From contig NZ_BAYD01000003.1 of NCBI RefSeq assembly GCF_000685075.1, positions 124,001 through 188,000 of the forward strand: 64,000 nt of DNA, in the 5' to 3' direction. The stretch is from Paraburkholderia oxyphila NBRC 105797. Lineage in GTDB: Bacteria > Pseudomonadota > Gammaproteobacteria > Burkholderiales > Burkholderiaceae. Under the pieces are notes generated by a model. The model did no database searches, was not told where the DNA came from, and saw nothing but the letters and a program-made list of their open reading frames with translations. Positions 27,304 through 36,701 of the stretch are shown here, piece by piece (positions within the stretch are counted from its first letter, which is position 1; each line of letters begins with the position of its first letter). Position numbers and translations under genes: made by a program.

Positions 27304-28368
27304 ATGTTCACAATCGGCCGCCACACCCTGCGCAACAACCTGTTCGTCGCCCCCATGGCGGGCGTCACGGACCGGCCGTTCCGTCAGCTGTGCAAGCGCC
27401 TGGGCGCCGGCTACGCGGTCTCCGAGATGGTCGCGTCCAACGCGCAGCTCTGGAAGAGCGAGAAGACCATGCGCCGCGCCAACCACGCGGGCGAGGTCGA
27501 GCCGATCGCCGTGCAGATCGCCGGCGCCGACCCCGAAATGATGGCCGAAGCGGCGCGTTATAACGTCGCAAACGGCGCGCAGATCATCGACATCAACATG
27601 GGCTGCCCGGCCAAGAAGGTCTGCAACGTGGCGGCCGGCTCCGCGCTCCTGCAAAACGAGCCGCTCGTCGCGCGCATCGTGAAGGCCGTGGTGGACGCCG
27701 TGGGCATCGGCCCCGATGCCGTGCCCGTCACGCTCAAGATCCGCACCGGCTGGGACCGCGAGCACCGCAACGCGCTCACCATCGCGCGCATCGCCGAGGA
27801 CAGCGGCATTTCCATGCTCACCATGCACGGGCGCACGCGCACCGACCTCTATCACGGCGAAGCGGAGTACGAAACGATTGCCGCGGTCAAGGCCGCCGTG
27901 CGCATTCCGGTGGTCGCCAACGGCGACATCACGAAGCCGCAGAAGGCGCGCGAGGTGCTCGCCTTCACGGGCGCCGACGCCATCATGATCGGCCGCGCGG
28001 CGCAGGGCCGCCCGTGGCTCTTTCGTGAAATCGAGCATTTCCTCGCCACGGGCGAGCTGCTGCCGCCCCCGCGCGTCGATGAAATCCAGACGATCATGAA
28101 CGAGCATCTGGAGGACCACTACGCGTTTTATGGCGAGTTTACGGGCGTGCGTACTGCGCGCAAGCATATCGGCTGGTACACTCGCGGCCTTTGTGGCGCC
28201 AACGCGTTCCGGCATCGCATGAACACGCTGGACACCACACGCGAACAGCTCGCCGCCGTCAACCAGTTCTTCGACGAGCAAAAGGCCGTTTCCGAGCGCC
28301 TCGTCTATGTCGATGACGAAAACGGTGCAGACGGCGAGCGCGAACCCACCGATCGACTGGCAGCATGA
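27304..28368 (+). CDS. dusB: tRNA-dihydrouridine synthase B
   Basis: DusB reduces uridine to dihydrouridine in tRNA using FMN and NADPH. The 354-residue protein has the family signatures FVAPMAGVTDRPFR near the start and INMGCPAKKVCN, where C101 is the catalytic acid, plus VVANGDI and MIGRAAQGRPW for FMN phosphate binding. It overlaps fis as ATGA. The dusB-fis operon is widely conserved in Proteobacteria, which makes DusB rather than DusA or DusC the right member. Confidence 0.96.
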   Translation: MFTIGRHTLRNNLFVAPMAGVTDRPFRQLCKRLGAGYAVSEMVASNAQLWKSEKTMRRANHAGEVEPIAVQIAGADPEMMAEAARYNVANGAQIIDINMGCPAKKVCNVAAGSALLQNEPLVARIVKAVVDAVGIGPDAVPVTLKIRTGWDREHRNALTIARIAEDSGISMLTMHGRTRTDLYHGEAEYETIAAVKAAVRIPVVANGDITKPQKAREVLAFTGADAIMIGRAAQGRPWLFREIEHFLATGELLPPPRVDEIQTIMNEHLEDHYAFYGEFTGVRTARKHIGWYTRGLCGANAFRHRMNTLDTTREQLAAVNQFFDEQKAVSERLVYVDDENGADGEREPTDRLAA

Positions 28369-28598
28369 GCAAGCACAACATCGAACAATCCGTCCGCGAG
28401 AGTCTGGGCATTTACTTCCAGGATCTCGACGGCAGCAACCCGCACGACGTCTATGAAATGGTGATGGCGTGCGTCGAAAAACCGATGCTCGAGGTGGTGC
28501 TCGAGCAGGCAGGCGGCAATCAGTCGCTGGCCGCCGAGTATCTCGGCATCAACCGCAACACGCTGCGCAAGAAGCTTCAGCAGCACGGCCTGCTGTAA
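28365..28598 (+). CDS. fis: Fis nucleoid-associated / DNA-binding protein
   Basis: A 77-residue Fis protein. The C-terminal helix-turn-helix is complete (GGNQSLAAEYLGINRNTLRKKLQQHGLL), with the helical dimerisation segment before it. Fis bends DNA, organises the nucleoid and regulates growth-linked promoters. It is about 20 residues shorter than E. coli Fis at the N-terminus, as is usual in Betaproteobacteria. It is cotranscribed with dusB. Confidence 0.95.
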   Translation: MSKHNIEQSVRESLGIYFQDLDGSNPHDVYEMVMACVEKPMLEVVLEQAGGNQSLAAEYLGINRNTLRKKLQQHGLL

Positions 28599-28676
28599 CG
28601 GCCGTCGCCGCTCTTCAGGGGCGGTACTGGACTTCTGGCGCGGACTCCTCGATCCTTCGGCAACTTCTCCCCCATC

Positions 28677-30242
28677 ATGATCAAGCAAGCGCTCATCTCC
28701 GTTTCCGACAAGGCCGGTATCGTCGATTTCGCGAAATCGCTGTCGGACCTCGGCGTCAAGATCCTGTCGACCGGCGGCACCGCGAAACTGCTCGCGGACG
28801 CGGGCCTCTCCGTCACCGAAGTGGCCGACTACACCGGCTTTCCGGAAATGCTCGATGGGCGCGTGAAGACGCTGCACCCGAAGGTCCACGGCGGCATCCT
28901 GGCGCGCCGCGACCTGCCCGAGCACATGGCCGCGCTCGAAAAGCACGACATCCCGACGATCGACCTGCTCGTCGTGAACCTCTACCCGTTCGTCCAGACG
29001 GTGTCGAAGGACGAGTGCACGCTGGAAGACGCGATCGAGAACATCGACATCGGCGGCCCGACCATGCTGCGCTCGGCGGCGAAGAATCATCGCGACGTGA
29101 CCGTCGTGGTCGATCCGGCCGACTATGCGAAGGTGCTCGAAGAGATGCGCGCGAACGGCAACACCGTGAGCTACGCCACGAACTTCCGCCTCGCGACCAA
29201 GGTGTTCTCGCACACGGCGCAGTACGACGGCGCGATCACGAACTACCTCACGAGCCTGACTGAAGCGCTCGACCACAAGGCGCGCAACACCTACCCGGCT
29301 GTGCTGAACCTCGCGTTCGACAAAGTCCAGGACCTGCGCTACGGCGAGAACCCGCACCAGAGCGCCGCGTTCTACCGCGACCTGCAAACGCCCGCCGGCG
29401 CGCTCGCCAACTACAAGCAGATCCAGGGCAAGGAGCTCTCGTACAACAATATCGCCGACTCCGACGCGGCATGGGAATGCGTGAAGACCTTCAACGCGCC
29501 GGCCTGCGTGATCATCAAGCACGCAAATCCGTGCGGCGTGGCCATGGGTGCGAACCCGCACGAGGCGTACTCGAAGGCGTTCCAGACCGATCCGACCTCG
29601 GCTTTCGGCGGCATCATCGCGTTCAACCGCGAAGTGGACGAAGCGGCGGCACAAGCCGTGGCGAAGCAGTTCGTAGAAGTGCTGATCGCGCCGTCGTTCT
29701 CGGAAGCCGCCAAGACCGTGTTCGCGGCGAAGCAGAACGTGCGTCTGCTCGAAATCGCCCTGGGCGAAGGCCATAACGCGTTCGACCTGAAGCGCGTGGG
29801 CGGCGGCCTGCTGGTGCAGTCGCTCGACGCGAAGAACGTGCAGCCGCACGAGCTGCGCGTGGTCACGAAGCGCCACCCGACGCCGAAGGAAATGGACGAT
29901 CTGCTGTTCGCCTGGCGCGTCGCGAAGTTCGTGAAGTCCAATGCCATCGTGTTCTGCGCGAACGGCATGACGATGGGCGTGGGCGCGGGCCAGATGAGCC
30001 GCGTGGACTCGGCGCGCATCGCCAGCATCAAGGCGGAAAACGCGGGCCTCAAGCTCGCGGGCACGGCAGTGGCGTCGGACGCGTTCTTCCCGTTCCGTGA
30101 CGGCCTCGACGTGGTGGTCAACGCCGGCGCGACCTGCGTGATCCAGCCGGGCGGCTCGATGCGCGACGACGAAGTGATCGCCGCCGCCGACGAGCACAAC
30201 ATCGCCATGGTGGTGACGGGCATCCGCCACTTCCGTCACTGA
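28677..30242 (+). CDS. purH: Bifunctional AICAR formyltransferase / IMP cyclohydrolase
   Basis: PurH performs the last two steps of IMP synthesis. The N-terminal IMP cyclohydrolase (MGS-like) domain covers residues 1-190 ([44 protein letters not shown]). The AICAR transformylase domain covers about 200-520, with [20 protein letters not shown] and [14 protein letters not shown]. The length of 521 residues is normal. It lies 78 bases after fis, possibly in the same transcript, with an AT-poor hairpin downstream. Confidence 0.97.
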   Translation: MIKQALISVSDKAGIVDFAKSLSDLGVKILSTGGTAKLLADAGLSVTEVADYTGFPEMLDGRVKTLHPKVHGGILARRDLPEHMAALEKHDIPTIDLLVVNLYPFVQTVSKDECTLEDAIENIDIGGPTMLRSAAKNHRDVTVVVDPADYAKVLEEMRANGNTVSYATNFRLATKVFSHTAQYDGAITNYLTSLTEALDHKARNTYPAVLNLAFDKVQDLRYGENPHQSAAFYRDLQTPAGALANYKQIQGKELSYNNIADSDAAWECVKTFNAPACVIIKHANPCGVAMGANPHEAYSKAFQTDPTSAFGGIIAFNREVDEAAAQAVAKQFVEVLIAPSFSEAAKTVFAAKQNVRLLEIALGEGHNAFDLKRVGGGLLVQSLDAKNVQPHELRVVTKRHPTPKEMDDLLFAWRVAKFVKSNAIVFCANGMTMGVGAGQMSRVDSARIASIKAENAGLKLAGTAVASDAFFPFRDGLDVVVNAGATCVIQPGGSMRDDEVIAAADEHNIAMVVTGIRHFRH

Positions 30243-30290
30243 TCCTCGCGTGCGGCGCGCGTCGTGCACGCGTCGCCGCATCGCTGCAAG

Positions 30291-30320
30291 GCCCGCCGGA
30301 CGCGTGTTCTGCGGGCTTTT
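30291..30320 (+). terminator. Probable terminator after purH
   Basis: A GCCCGC stem paired to GCGGGC across a 14-base loop, followed by five T. It lies about 50 bases after the purH stop. The stem is short, so efficiency is uncertain. Confidence 0.6.
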
Positions 30321-30417
30321 TCTTTGCCGCGCGCGCCATGCGCATCGCGAGTCAGCGCTCGCGGGCCCTGTGCCGTTCGTTGTACCATCGCAGGCACACT
30401 CGCTTTTCCCGCATTTC

Positions 30418-30960
30418 ATGAGAATTCTCGGCATCGACCCCGGCTTGCGCGTGACCGGCTTCGGCGTGATCGAGCGTCACGGCCATCAGCTCACATATGT
30501 CGCAAGCGGTGTCATCCGCACCGCCGATGCCGATCTGCCCACGCGCCTCGGCACCATCTTCGAAGGCGTCTCCACGCTGATCCGCCAGCACGCGCCCGAC
30601 CAGGCCGCCATCGAAAAGGTCTTCGTCAACGTCAACCCACAGTCGACGCTGCTGCTCGGCCAGGCGCGCGGTGCGGCCATCTGCGGGCTCGTTTCGGGCG
30701 GCGTGCCGGTGGCCGAATATACGGCGCTGCAACTGAAGCAGGCCGTGGTGGGCTATGGCCGCGCGACCAAGGAGCAGATGCAGCAGATGGTCGTGCGCCT
30801 GCTTTGTCTCACGGGCACGCCCGGCACCGACGCCGCCGACGCGCTCGGCATGGCGATCTGCCACGCGCACAGCGGCGACACGCTCGCGACGCTCGGCGGT
30901 ATCGCGCCGGCGCTCGCGAAGAAGGGCGTGCGCGTGCGGCGTGGACGCTTGATTGGTTGA
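30418..30960 (+). CDS. ruvC: Holliday junction resolvase RuvC
   Basis: RuvC cuts Holliday junctions with RuvAB. The RNase H-like catalytic residues are visible: D7 in [16 protein letters not shown], Glu in [12 protein letters not shown] and the Asp pair in [13 protein letters not shown]. The length of 180 residues is standard. The ATG at 30418 gives MRILGIDPG, the family start. ruvA follows 153 bases later. Confidence 0.97.
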   Translation: MRILGIDPGLRVTGFGVIERHGHQLTYVASGVIRTADADLPTRLGTIFEGVSTLIRQHAPDQAAIEKVFVNVNPQSTLLLGQARGAAICGLVSGGVPVAEYTALQLKQAVVGYGRATKEQMQQMVVRLLCLTGTPGTDAADALGMAICHAHSGDTLATLGGIAPALAKKGVRVRRGRLIG

Positions 30961-31113
30961 CTGCGCGGTTAGAAGCGCGTTTAAAAGCGCGCCTGGCTGC
31001 GCAGCGGTTTTCGCAACGACGCCCCTGGCCGGTCGGCCAACGTGCCCGGAAAGCACGCCGCGGCGCGGCGCGCTCCGCTACACTCTGCGCTTTCCCTCAT
31101 CACTGAATCCGCC

Positions 31114-31695
31114 ATGATCGGTCGCATTGCCGGCGTATTGCTGGAAAAGAACCCGCCGCACCTGCTCATCGACTGCAACGGCGTCGGCTACGAAGTCGAT
31201 GTGCCGATGAGCACGTTCTACAACCTGCCCGGCAACGGCGAGCGTGTCGTCCTGCTCACGCAGATGATCGTGCGCGAGGACGCGCATCTGCTTTTCGGCT
31301 TCGCCACGGTGGAAGAACGCGCGACGTTCCGCGAACTGCTCAAGATCACGGGCATTGGCGCGCGCATGGCGCTGGCCATCCTCTCGGGCATGAGCGTGCA
31401 CGACCTCTCGCAGGCCATCACGCTGCAGGATTCGGCACGCCTCACGCGGGTGCCGGGCATCGGCAAGAAAACGGCCGAGCGTTTGCTGCTCGAACTCAAG
31501 GGCAAGCTGGGCGCGGATCTGGGCGCGATGGCGGCCGCCGCGTCACCCTCCGGTCACGCGAACGACATCCTCAACGCGCTGCTCGCGCTCGGCTATTCAG
31601 AGAAGGAAGCCCTCGCGGCGATCAAGAACGTGCCGGCCGGCACGGGCGTCTCCGAAGGCATCAAGCTCGCGCTGAAGGTGCTCTCGAAGGCCTGA
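31114..31695 (+). CDS. ruvA: Holliday junction DNA helicase subunit RuvA
   Basis: RuvA binds the four-way junction and loads RuvB. It starts [28 protein letters not shown] (OB domain), has two helix-hairpin-helix motifs ([16 protein letters not shown] and [16 protein letters not shown]) and ends in a small domain III that contacts RuvB ([19 protein letters not shown]). The 193 residues match the family. Confidence 0.97.
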   Translation: MIGRIAGVLLEKNPPHLLIDCNGVGYEVDVPMSTFYNLPGNGERVVLLTQMIVREDAHLLFGFATVEERATFRELLKITGIGARMALAILSGMSVHDLSQAITLQDSARLTRVPGIGKKTAERLLLELKGKLGADLGAMAAAASPSGHANDILNALLALGYSEKEALAAIKNVPAGTGVSEGIKLALKVLSKA

Positions 31696-31816
31696 TGCAC
31701 ACGCGCGTTCGACGCGAGCGCGGTACGGTCGGGCCTTGGCTGGCTGTTAGTTGCACGCGCCGCGTGGTGCCGGAAACGCGGCGTCCTGCGCGCATGGCGC
31801 GCGGTACAATCGCTGC

Positions 31817-32893
31817 ATGATCGAAACCGACAAACTCGCCGCAGACCGTGCGGGCGAAAACCGCGTGATCGCCGCCACGCCGGCCTCGTCCAAAGAGGAG
31901 GCGTTCGAGCGCGCCCTGCGCCCGCGCCAGCTCGACGAATACGTCGGCCAGGAAAAGGTGCGCGGCCAGCTCGAAATCTTTATCGAGGCCGCGAAGCGCC
32001 GCTCGGAACCGCTCGACCACGTCCTGCTGTTCGGGCCGCCGGGCCTCGGCAAGACCACGCTCGCGCACATCATCGCGCGCGAAATGGGGGTCAATCTGCG
32101 GCAGACCTCGGGTCCCGTGCTCGAACGCGCGGGCGACCTTGCGGCGCTGCTCACCAATCTCGAAGCGAACGACGTGCTCTTCATCGACGAAATCCACCGG
32201 CTCTCGCCGGTCGTCGAGGAAATCCTGTATCCCGCGCTCGAGGACTATCAGATCGACATCATGATCGGCGAAGGGCCGGCCGCGCGCAGCGTGAAGCTCG
32301 ACCTGCAGCCGTTCACGCTCGTAGGCGCGACCACGCGCGCGGGCATGCTCACGAATCCGCTGCGCGACCGCTTCGGCATCGTTTCGCGGCTCGAGTTCTA
32401 CAACGCGAGCGAGCTCTCGCGCATCGTGCAGCGCTCGGCTGCGCTGCTCGGCGCGCAGATCCATCCCAACGGCGCGCTCGAAATCGCGCGCCGTTCGCGC
32501 GGCACACCGCGTATCGCCAACCGTCTGCTGCGCCGCGTGCGCGACTACGCTGAGGTGAAGGCCGACGGTGCCATCACCGCACAAGTCGCCGACGCCGCGC
32601 TCAGGATGCTCGACGTCGATCCCGTGGGCTTCGACCTGATGGACCGCAAGCTGCTCGAAGCGATCCTGCACAAGTTCGACGGCGGCCCGGTCGGCGTGGA
32701 CAACCTCGCGGCGGCCATCGGCGAAGAGCGCGACACGATCGAGGACGTGCTGGAGCCCTATCTGATCCAGCAAGGCTTCCTGCAGCGCACGCCGCGCGGC
32801 CGCGTGGCCACGCAGCTCACCTACCGCCACTTCGGCCTCACGGTGCCCGACGACGCATCGACCGGCGGCGACTGGACCCCGGACGCGTCATAA
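31817..32893 (+). CDS. ruvB: Holliday junction branch migration ATPase RuvB
   Basis: RuvB is the hexameric AAA+ motor of branch migration. Walker A is GPPGLGKTT, Walker B is LFIDEIHRL, and sensor motifs GATTRAGML and [15 protein letters not shown] follow. A winged-helix C-terminus ends [13 protein letters not shown]. It has 358 residues. TACAAT at 31805-31810 ends 7 bases before the ATG, so a leaderless transcript from an internal promoter is possible in addition to read-through from ruvA. Confidence 0.97.
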   Translation: MIETDKLAADRAGENRVIAATPASSKEEAFERALRPRQLDEYVGQEKVRGQLEIFIEAAKRRSEPLDHVLLFGPPGLGKTTLAHIIAREMGVNLRQTSGPVLERAGDLAALLTNLEANDVLFIDEIHRLSPVVEEILYPALEDYQIDIMIGEGPAARSVKLDLQPFTLVGATTRAGMLTNPLRDRFGIVSRLEFYNASELSRIVQRSAALLGAQIHPNGALEIARRSRGTPRIANRLLRRVRDYAEVKADGAITAQVADAALRMLDVDPVGFDLMDRKLLEAILHKFDGGPVGVDNLAAAIGEERDTIEDVLEPYLIQQGFLQRTPRGRVATQLTYRHFGLTVPDDASTGGDWTPDAS

Positions 32894-32931
32894 GGCGCGG
32901 CAAGGCACAGCGCAGCGCGAGCCAAAGCACG

Positions 32932-33876
32932 ATGTCCGATCACGCCGGCCTGCCTCCCAACGCTCCCGAGCCGACCAGCCTCGTCGGCCAGCTCGCGCGG
33001 CGCCTGCGCATGACGCTTGCCGAAAACGTCACGCATCTCACCACGGGCAGCGGCCCGAAGCTCGACTACTCGTCGCCGCCCGGCGACCCCGGCCTGTTCG
33101 GCCCCGACGCCATCTGCTGGAAGGTGCACGCCGATTTCGCCGGGATGATGGCGGGCGGCATCAGCGCGCTGCTGCTGCAGGCCTTGCACCCGCTCGCGCT
33201 CGCGGGGGTGTGGGACCATTCGACGTTTCGCGCCGACATTCTCGGCCGCCTGCGCCGCACCGCGACCTTCATTGCCGGCACGACCTACGGCAGCCGCGCC
33301 GACGCGCTCGCGCTGATCGAGCGCGTGAAGACAATCCACCTCGCGGTGACGGGTACCGGACCCGATGGCCGCCCCTATCGCGCGAGCGATCCCGCGTTGC
33401 TCACCTGGGTGCACGTGGCCGAGGTGTCGAGCTTTCTCGCCGCGTATCTGCGCTACGTGAATCCTGCGCTGCCGGGCGAAGCGCAAGACCAGTACTACGC
33501 CGAGGTCGCCCTCATCGCGCAGTTGCTGGGCGCAACCGAGGTGCCTCGCTCGCGCGCCGAAGTCGCCGCGTATCTGGAGTCGATGCAGCCCGAGCTCGTT
33601 GCGAGCGAGCGCACGCGCAAAGTCGTGCGCGTGCTGATGGAAGCGCCCGTGCCGCGTCCGGCAATGCGCCCCGCCGGCGCGCTGATGCGCAATGCCGGGA
33701 TTGACCTCCTGCCGCCGTTCGCGCAGCAGATGCTCGGCTTCGACCGCTTCGCCCTCGCACGCCGCGCAATGGTGCAGCCGGGCATGCGCGCGGTCGCGCC
33801 CGTGTTGCGCTGGGCGCTCGTGAACGGCGTCTCGAAGCGCGCGCGCCGGCGCGCGGCCGCCCCTGCGGCGCGCTGA
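32932..33876 (+). CDS. MpaB-like oxygenase family protein (DUF2236)
   Basis: A 314-residue all-helical protein of the DUF2236/MpaB group, which includes latex-clearing oxygenase and the fungal mycophenolate enzyme, where a His binds heme. The motif LLLQALHPLALAGVWDHSTFR at about residue 85 is the family centre, with the TWVHVAEVSSFL helix later. No signal peptide is seen. The substrate is unknown. It starts 38 bases after ruvB, likely in the same transcript, but a role with RuvB is not implied. Confidence 0.82.
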   Translation: MSDHAGLPPNAPEPTSLVGQLARRLRMTLAENVTHLTTGSGPKLDYSSPPGDPGLFGPDAICWKVHADFAGMMAGGISALLLQALHPLALAGVWDHSTFRADILGRLRRTATFIAGTTYGSRADALALIERVKTIHLAVTGTGPDGRPYRASDPALLTWVHVAEVSSFLAAYLRYVNPALPGEAQDQYYAEVALIAQLLGATEVPRSRAEVAAYLESMQPELVASERTRKVVRVLMEAPVPRPAMRPAGALMRNAGIDLLPPFAQQMLGFDRFALARRAMVQPGMRAVAPVLRWALVNGVSKRARRRAAAPAAR

Positions 33877-33903
33877 GCCCCCTCCTCGTCCCGCACGCAA
33901 CGA

Positions 33904-33939
33904 AAAACGGCCAGACTGCTCGAGCAGGCTGGCCGTTTT
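33904..33939. terminator. Bidirectional terminator
   Basis: A long near-perfect stem (AAAACGGCCAG then CTGCTC, one mismatch, pairing back to itself) with T-runs in both directions, between the convergent MpaB-like and LivK-type genes. Confidence 0.9.
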
Positions 33940-33981
33940 CGCTTGACAGGAAACGTCGACCGGTGCGAGACCGGACGCGTC

Positions 33982-35127
33982 TTACATCTTCACCACGTCG
34001 AGCAGCGTCTTCTTGCCTGCCTTGTAGTTGTAGAGCGAGATCACGCCGTGCTTGAGATCGCCCTTCGAATCGAACACCGTTTCGCCGATCACGCCTTTGT
34101 AGTCGGTGCCCGGGATCTGCGCGAGGACCTTCGCCGCGTCGGTCGAGTTCGCGCGCTTCATCGCGTCGACGACGATGTACACCGCGTCGTAGGTGAACGG
34201 CGCATCGTACTCGACCGGGTGGCCAAAGCGCTTCTGGTACTTCGCCGAGAACACCGCGCCGCCTTCCATGCGCTCGAGCGCCATGCCGGCCTGCGAGCAG
34301 ACGATGTTGTCGGCCGCCGTGCCCGCGAGCTGCGCGAGGCTTTCCGTGCACACGCCGTCGCCCGCCAGCACCTTCGCGCGCAGGCCAAGCTGCCGCGCCT
34401 GCTTGGCGAACGGGCCGCCGGTGGCGTCCATGCCGCCGTACATGATCGCGTCGGGATTCTCGCCCTTGATCTTCGTGAGGATCGCGCGGAAATCGACGGC
34501 CTTGTCGTTGGTCGCATCGTGTGAGACGACCTTCATGCCGAGCGACTTCGCGGTCTTCTCGAATTCGTTCGCGAGGCCCTGCCCGTAGGCGGTCGAATCG
34601 TCGACCACAGCAACGGTCTTCACGTTCAAGCCTTTCGCGGCGTAGTTGGCGAGCGCCGGGCCTTGCTGCGCGTCGGTCGCCACCACACGATAGGTGGTCT
34701 TGAAGCCCTGCTGCGTATAGGCCGGATTCGTCGACGACGGCGAGATCTGCACGATGCCCGCGTCGCTATAGATCTTCGAGGCGGGGATCGACGCGCCCGA
34801 GTTCAGGTGGCCGATCACGGCCACCACCTTGTCGTCGACGAGCTTCTGCGCCACCTGGGTCGCCTGGCGCGGGTCGGCCGCGTCGTCCTGGCCGTCGAGC
34901 ACGAGCGTGACCTTCTGACCGCCGATCGTGAGGCCCTTCGCGTTGATCTCTTCGATCGCGAGACGCGCGCCGTTTTCGTTGTCCTTGCCGAGGTGGGCCG
35001 AGCCGCCCGTGAGCGGGCCCACGTGACCGATCTTCACGACCTGGTCTGCGCTAGCGTTGGCCGACCATGCAGCGAACGCCACGACAGCGGCGCTCACCGG
35101 CAACAGCTTGTGAAGCTTGAACGTCAT
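33982..35127 (-). CDS. Branched-chain amino acid ABC transporter substrate-binding protein
   Basis: A 381-residue periplasmic binding protein of the LivJ/LivK type. It has a cleavable signal peptide (MTFKLHKLLPVSAAVVAFAAW then ASA) and the two-lobed fold, with KIGHVGPLTGGSAHLGKDNENGA at the mature N-terminus and VIGHLNSGASIPASKIYSDAGI at the ligand cleft. It probably binds Leu, Ile or Val. The start at 35127 has AGGAG seven bases before it. No permease or ATPase gene is adjacent, so it must work with a transporter encoded elsewhere. Confidence 0.93.
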   Translation of the reverse strand: MTFKLHKLLPVSAAVVAFAAWSANASADQVVKIGHVGPLTGGSAHLGKDNENGARLAIEEINAKGLTIGGQKVTLVLDGQDDAADPRQATQVAQKLVDDKVVAVIGHLNSGASIPASKIYSDAGIVQISPSSTNPAYTQQGFKTTYRVVATDAQQGPALANYAAKGLNVKTVAVVDDSTAYGQGLANEFEKTAKSLGMKVVSHDATNDKAVDFRAILTKIKGENPDAIMYGGMDATGGPFAKQARQLGLRAKVLAGDGVCTESLAQLAGTAADNIVCSQAGMALERMEGGAVFSAKYQKRFGHPVEYDAPFTYDAVYIVVDAMKRANSTDAAKVLAQIPGTDYKGVIGETVFDSKGDLKHGVISLYNYKAGKKTLLDVVKM

Positions 35128-35461
35128 TGAGAATCTCCTGCGACTTGTTCTTTCTGGAAACTGCCTTTCGTTTTTCATGTGCTACCCCGGCTTCGCCGAC
35201 ACCGCCTGCACGTGGTGCGCGTGCGTCCCTCTTCAACGCGCGGCCGGCGCTCGCAAGGATTGTTGAGAATCGCTGCGAGGCCCCACCAGCGCGGCAAAGC
35301 ACAAAGGTCTGATGAATGGTATCAGGCGCACCCGTTTTCCGGTTGGCCTTTGGAAAGCAGATGAAAGTCGCGGGTAAGAGACTTGACGGCGGCGCCGAAC
35401 GCTGCATGCGGTAAAAGCGCCGCTCGTGTGACGAACGGCGCTCTCTTTTACTGCCCGGCGT
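35128..35461. other. Intergenic region upstream of the LivK-type gene
   Basis: About 334 bases between the phosphatase stop and the LivK start. It contains the terminator at 35414-35449 and must hold the LivK promoter on the minus strand. I see no convincing promoter hexamers or riboswitch fold. Confidence 0.4.
35414..35449 (-). terminator. Terminator of the tyrS-dtd-phosphatase operon
   Basis: An AGCGCCG stem paired with CGGCGCT, continued by TCGT/ACGA after one mismatch. The minus strand has four T after it. It lies 12 bases past the phosphatase stop. Confidence 0.7.
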
Positions 35462-36163
35462 TTAACGGCCCGCTTCGGGCGTGCGCTTGAAGCCGTCGTC
35501 GGCGCTTGCGGCCGGCAGATGCGTGACGTCGCCCCACGCGACCACCCGCGCTTGCGTCACCGCGCCGTCGCGCTCGAAGTCGACGACGTTCACGCTCGTG
35601 TTGAGAAGCGGCCAGGCGCGCGGCGCGTCGAGCGTAAGCCCGTTCGCGAAACGATAGATGCAGTCGAGCACGCCACCGTGCGCAACGCAGGCGATGCGCC
35701 CCTCGGGATGCTTCGCGAGGATCGGCTCCAGCGCGTGCAGCACACGGTGGTAGAACGCGCGCTGCGATTCGCCCTCGGGCGGCGCGAAACCGGGGTCGCG
35801 CGTTTGCCAGTGCGCGTATTCATCGGGAAAGCGTTCGGCAATCTGGTCGCTGTCGTGGCCCTGGAAGGCGCCGTAGTTGCGCTCGCGCAGGCCTTCGGTG
35901 AGCTGAAGCGGCAGTCCGAGCGCGGCAGCAATCGGCTGCGCGGTTTGTTGCGCGCGCATCAGGTCGCTCGACCAGATCGCGTCGAGGCGTGCGCCTTTGC
36001 GCACCTCGTGCGCCTCGTGCGCCTCATGTGCAAAACGCGCGCCGAGCAATTGGGCCTGCTCGACGCCGCTCTCCGCGAGCGGAATGTCGATGTGCCCCTG
36101 GATGCGCTTGATGCGGTTCCAGGCGGTTTCGCCGTGGCGGATGAAGAGAATCTGCGTCGTCAT
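35462..36163 (-). CDS. Histidine phosphatase family protein (phosphoglycerate mutase-like)
   Basis: A 233-residue histidine phosphatase. The phosphohistidine motif is LFIRHGETAWN at the start, and the second His is in IACVAHGGVLDCIY. Family members include GpmB and CobC-type phosphatases; with the neighbours tyrS and dtd no substrate can be deduced. A short in-frame repeat (FAHEAHEAHEV, about residues 45-55) looks like local DNA slippage. It starts 3 bases after the dtd stop, so the two are co-translated. Confidence 0.9.
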   Translation of the reverse strand: MTTQILFIRHGETAWNRIKRIQGHIDIPLAESGVEQAQLLGARFAHEAHEAHEVRKGARLDAIWSSDLMRAQQTAQPIAAALGLPLQLTEGLRERNYGAFQGHDSDQIAERFPDEYAHWQTRDPGFAPPEGESQRAFYHRVLHALEPILAKHPEGRIACVAHGGVLDCIYRFANGLTLDAPRAWPLLNTSVNVVDFERDGAVTQARVVAWGDVTHLPAASADDGFKRTPEAGR

Positions 36164-36166
36164 GGA

Positions 36167-36637
36167 TTAATTGCGCACCTGCAGCCAGAACGTGACGGGG
36201 CCGTCGTTCACGAGCGAGACCTGCATATCGGCGCCGAACTCGCCGGTCTCGACCAACGGGTGCTTTTCTCGCGCGGCGGCGGCGAAGTAGTCGAACAGAC
36301 GCCGCCCCTCGTCGGGCGGCGCGGCGGGCGTAAAGCTCGGACGCAGGCCGCTGTTGGTATCGGCGGCAAGGGTGAACTGCGAGACGAGCAGGAGGCCGCC
36401 GGCCGCGCCGTTGCCGTCGATGTTCTGCACCGGCAGGTTCATCTTGCCGGCCGCGTCGCTGAACACGCGGTAGCCCAGCAGCTTCGCGAGCAGCTTGTCG
36501 GCATTCGCTTCGGTGTCGCCGCGCTCCGCGCAGACGAGCGCGAGCAGCCCCTGGCCGATCGAGCCGGTCACGCGCTCGGTTTGACCGTCGGCAACACGCA
36601 CTTCCGCGCGGCGCACGCGTTGAATCAGCGCGATCAT
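36167..36637 (-). CDS. dtd: D-aminoacyl-tRNA deacylase
   Basis: Dtd hydrolyses D-aminoacyl-tRNAs, removing D-Tyr and others from mischarged tRNA, and also Gly-tRNA(Ala). The conserved SQFTLAAD and [11 protein letters not shown] motifs build the dimeric active site. It has 156 residues; the ATG at 36637 begins [13 protein letters not shown], the family start. It lies directly after tyrS in the same operon, which suits proofreading of tyrosyl-tRNA. Confidence 0.96.
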   Translation of the reverse strand: MIALIQRVRRAEVRVADGQTERVTGSIGQGLLALVCAERGDTEANADKLLAKLLGYRVFSDAAGKMNLPVQNIDGNGAAGGLLLVSQFTLAADTNSGLRPSFTPAAPPDEGRRLFDYFAAAAREKHPLVETGEFGADMQVSLVNDGPVTFWLQVRN

Positions 36638-36701
36638 CGCGTGCGCTCCTTCAACACGCACACGCGCACCGCGCGCATGCAGGCAAAAACACGAACCGTC
36701 A

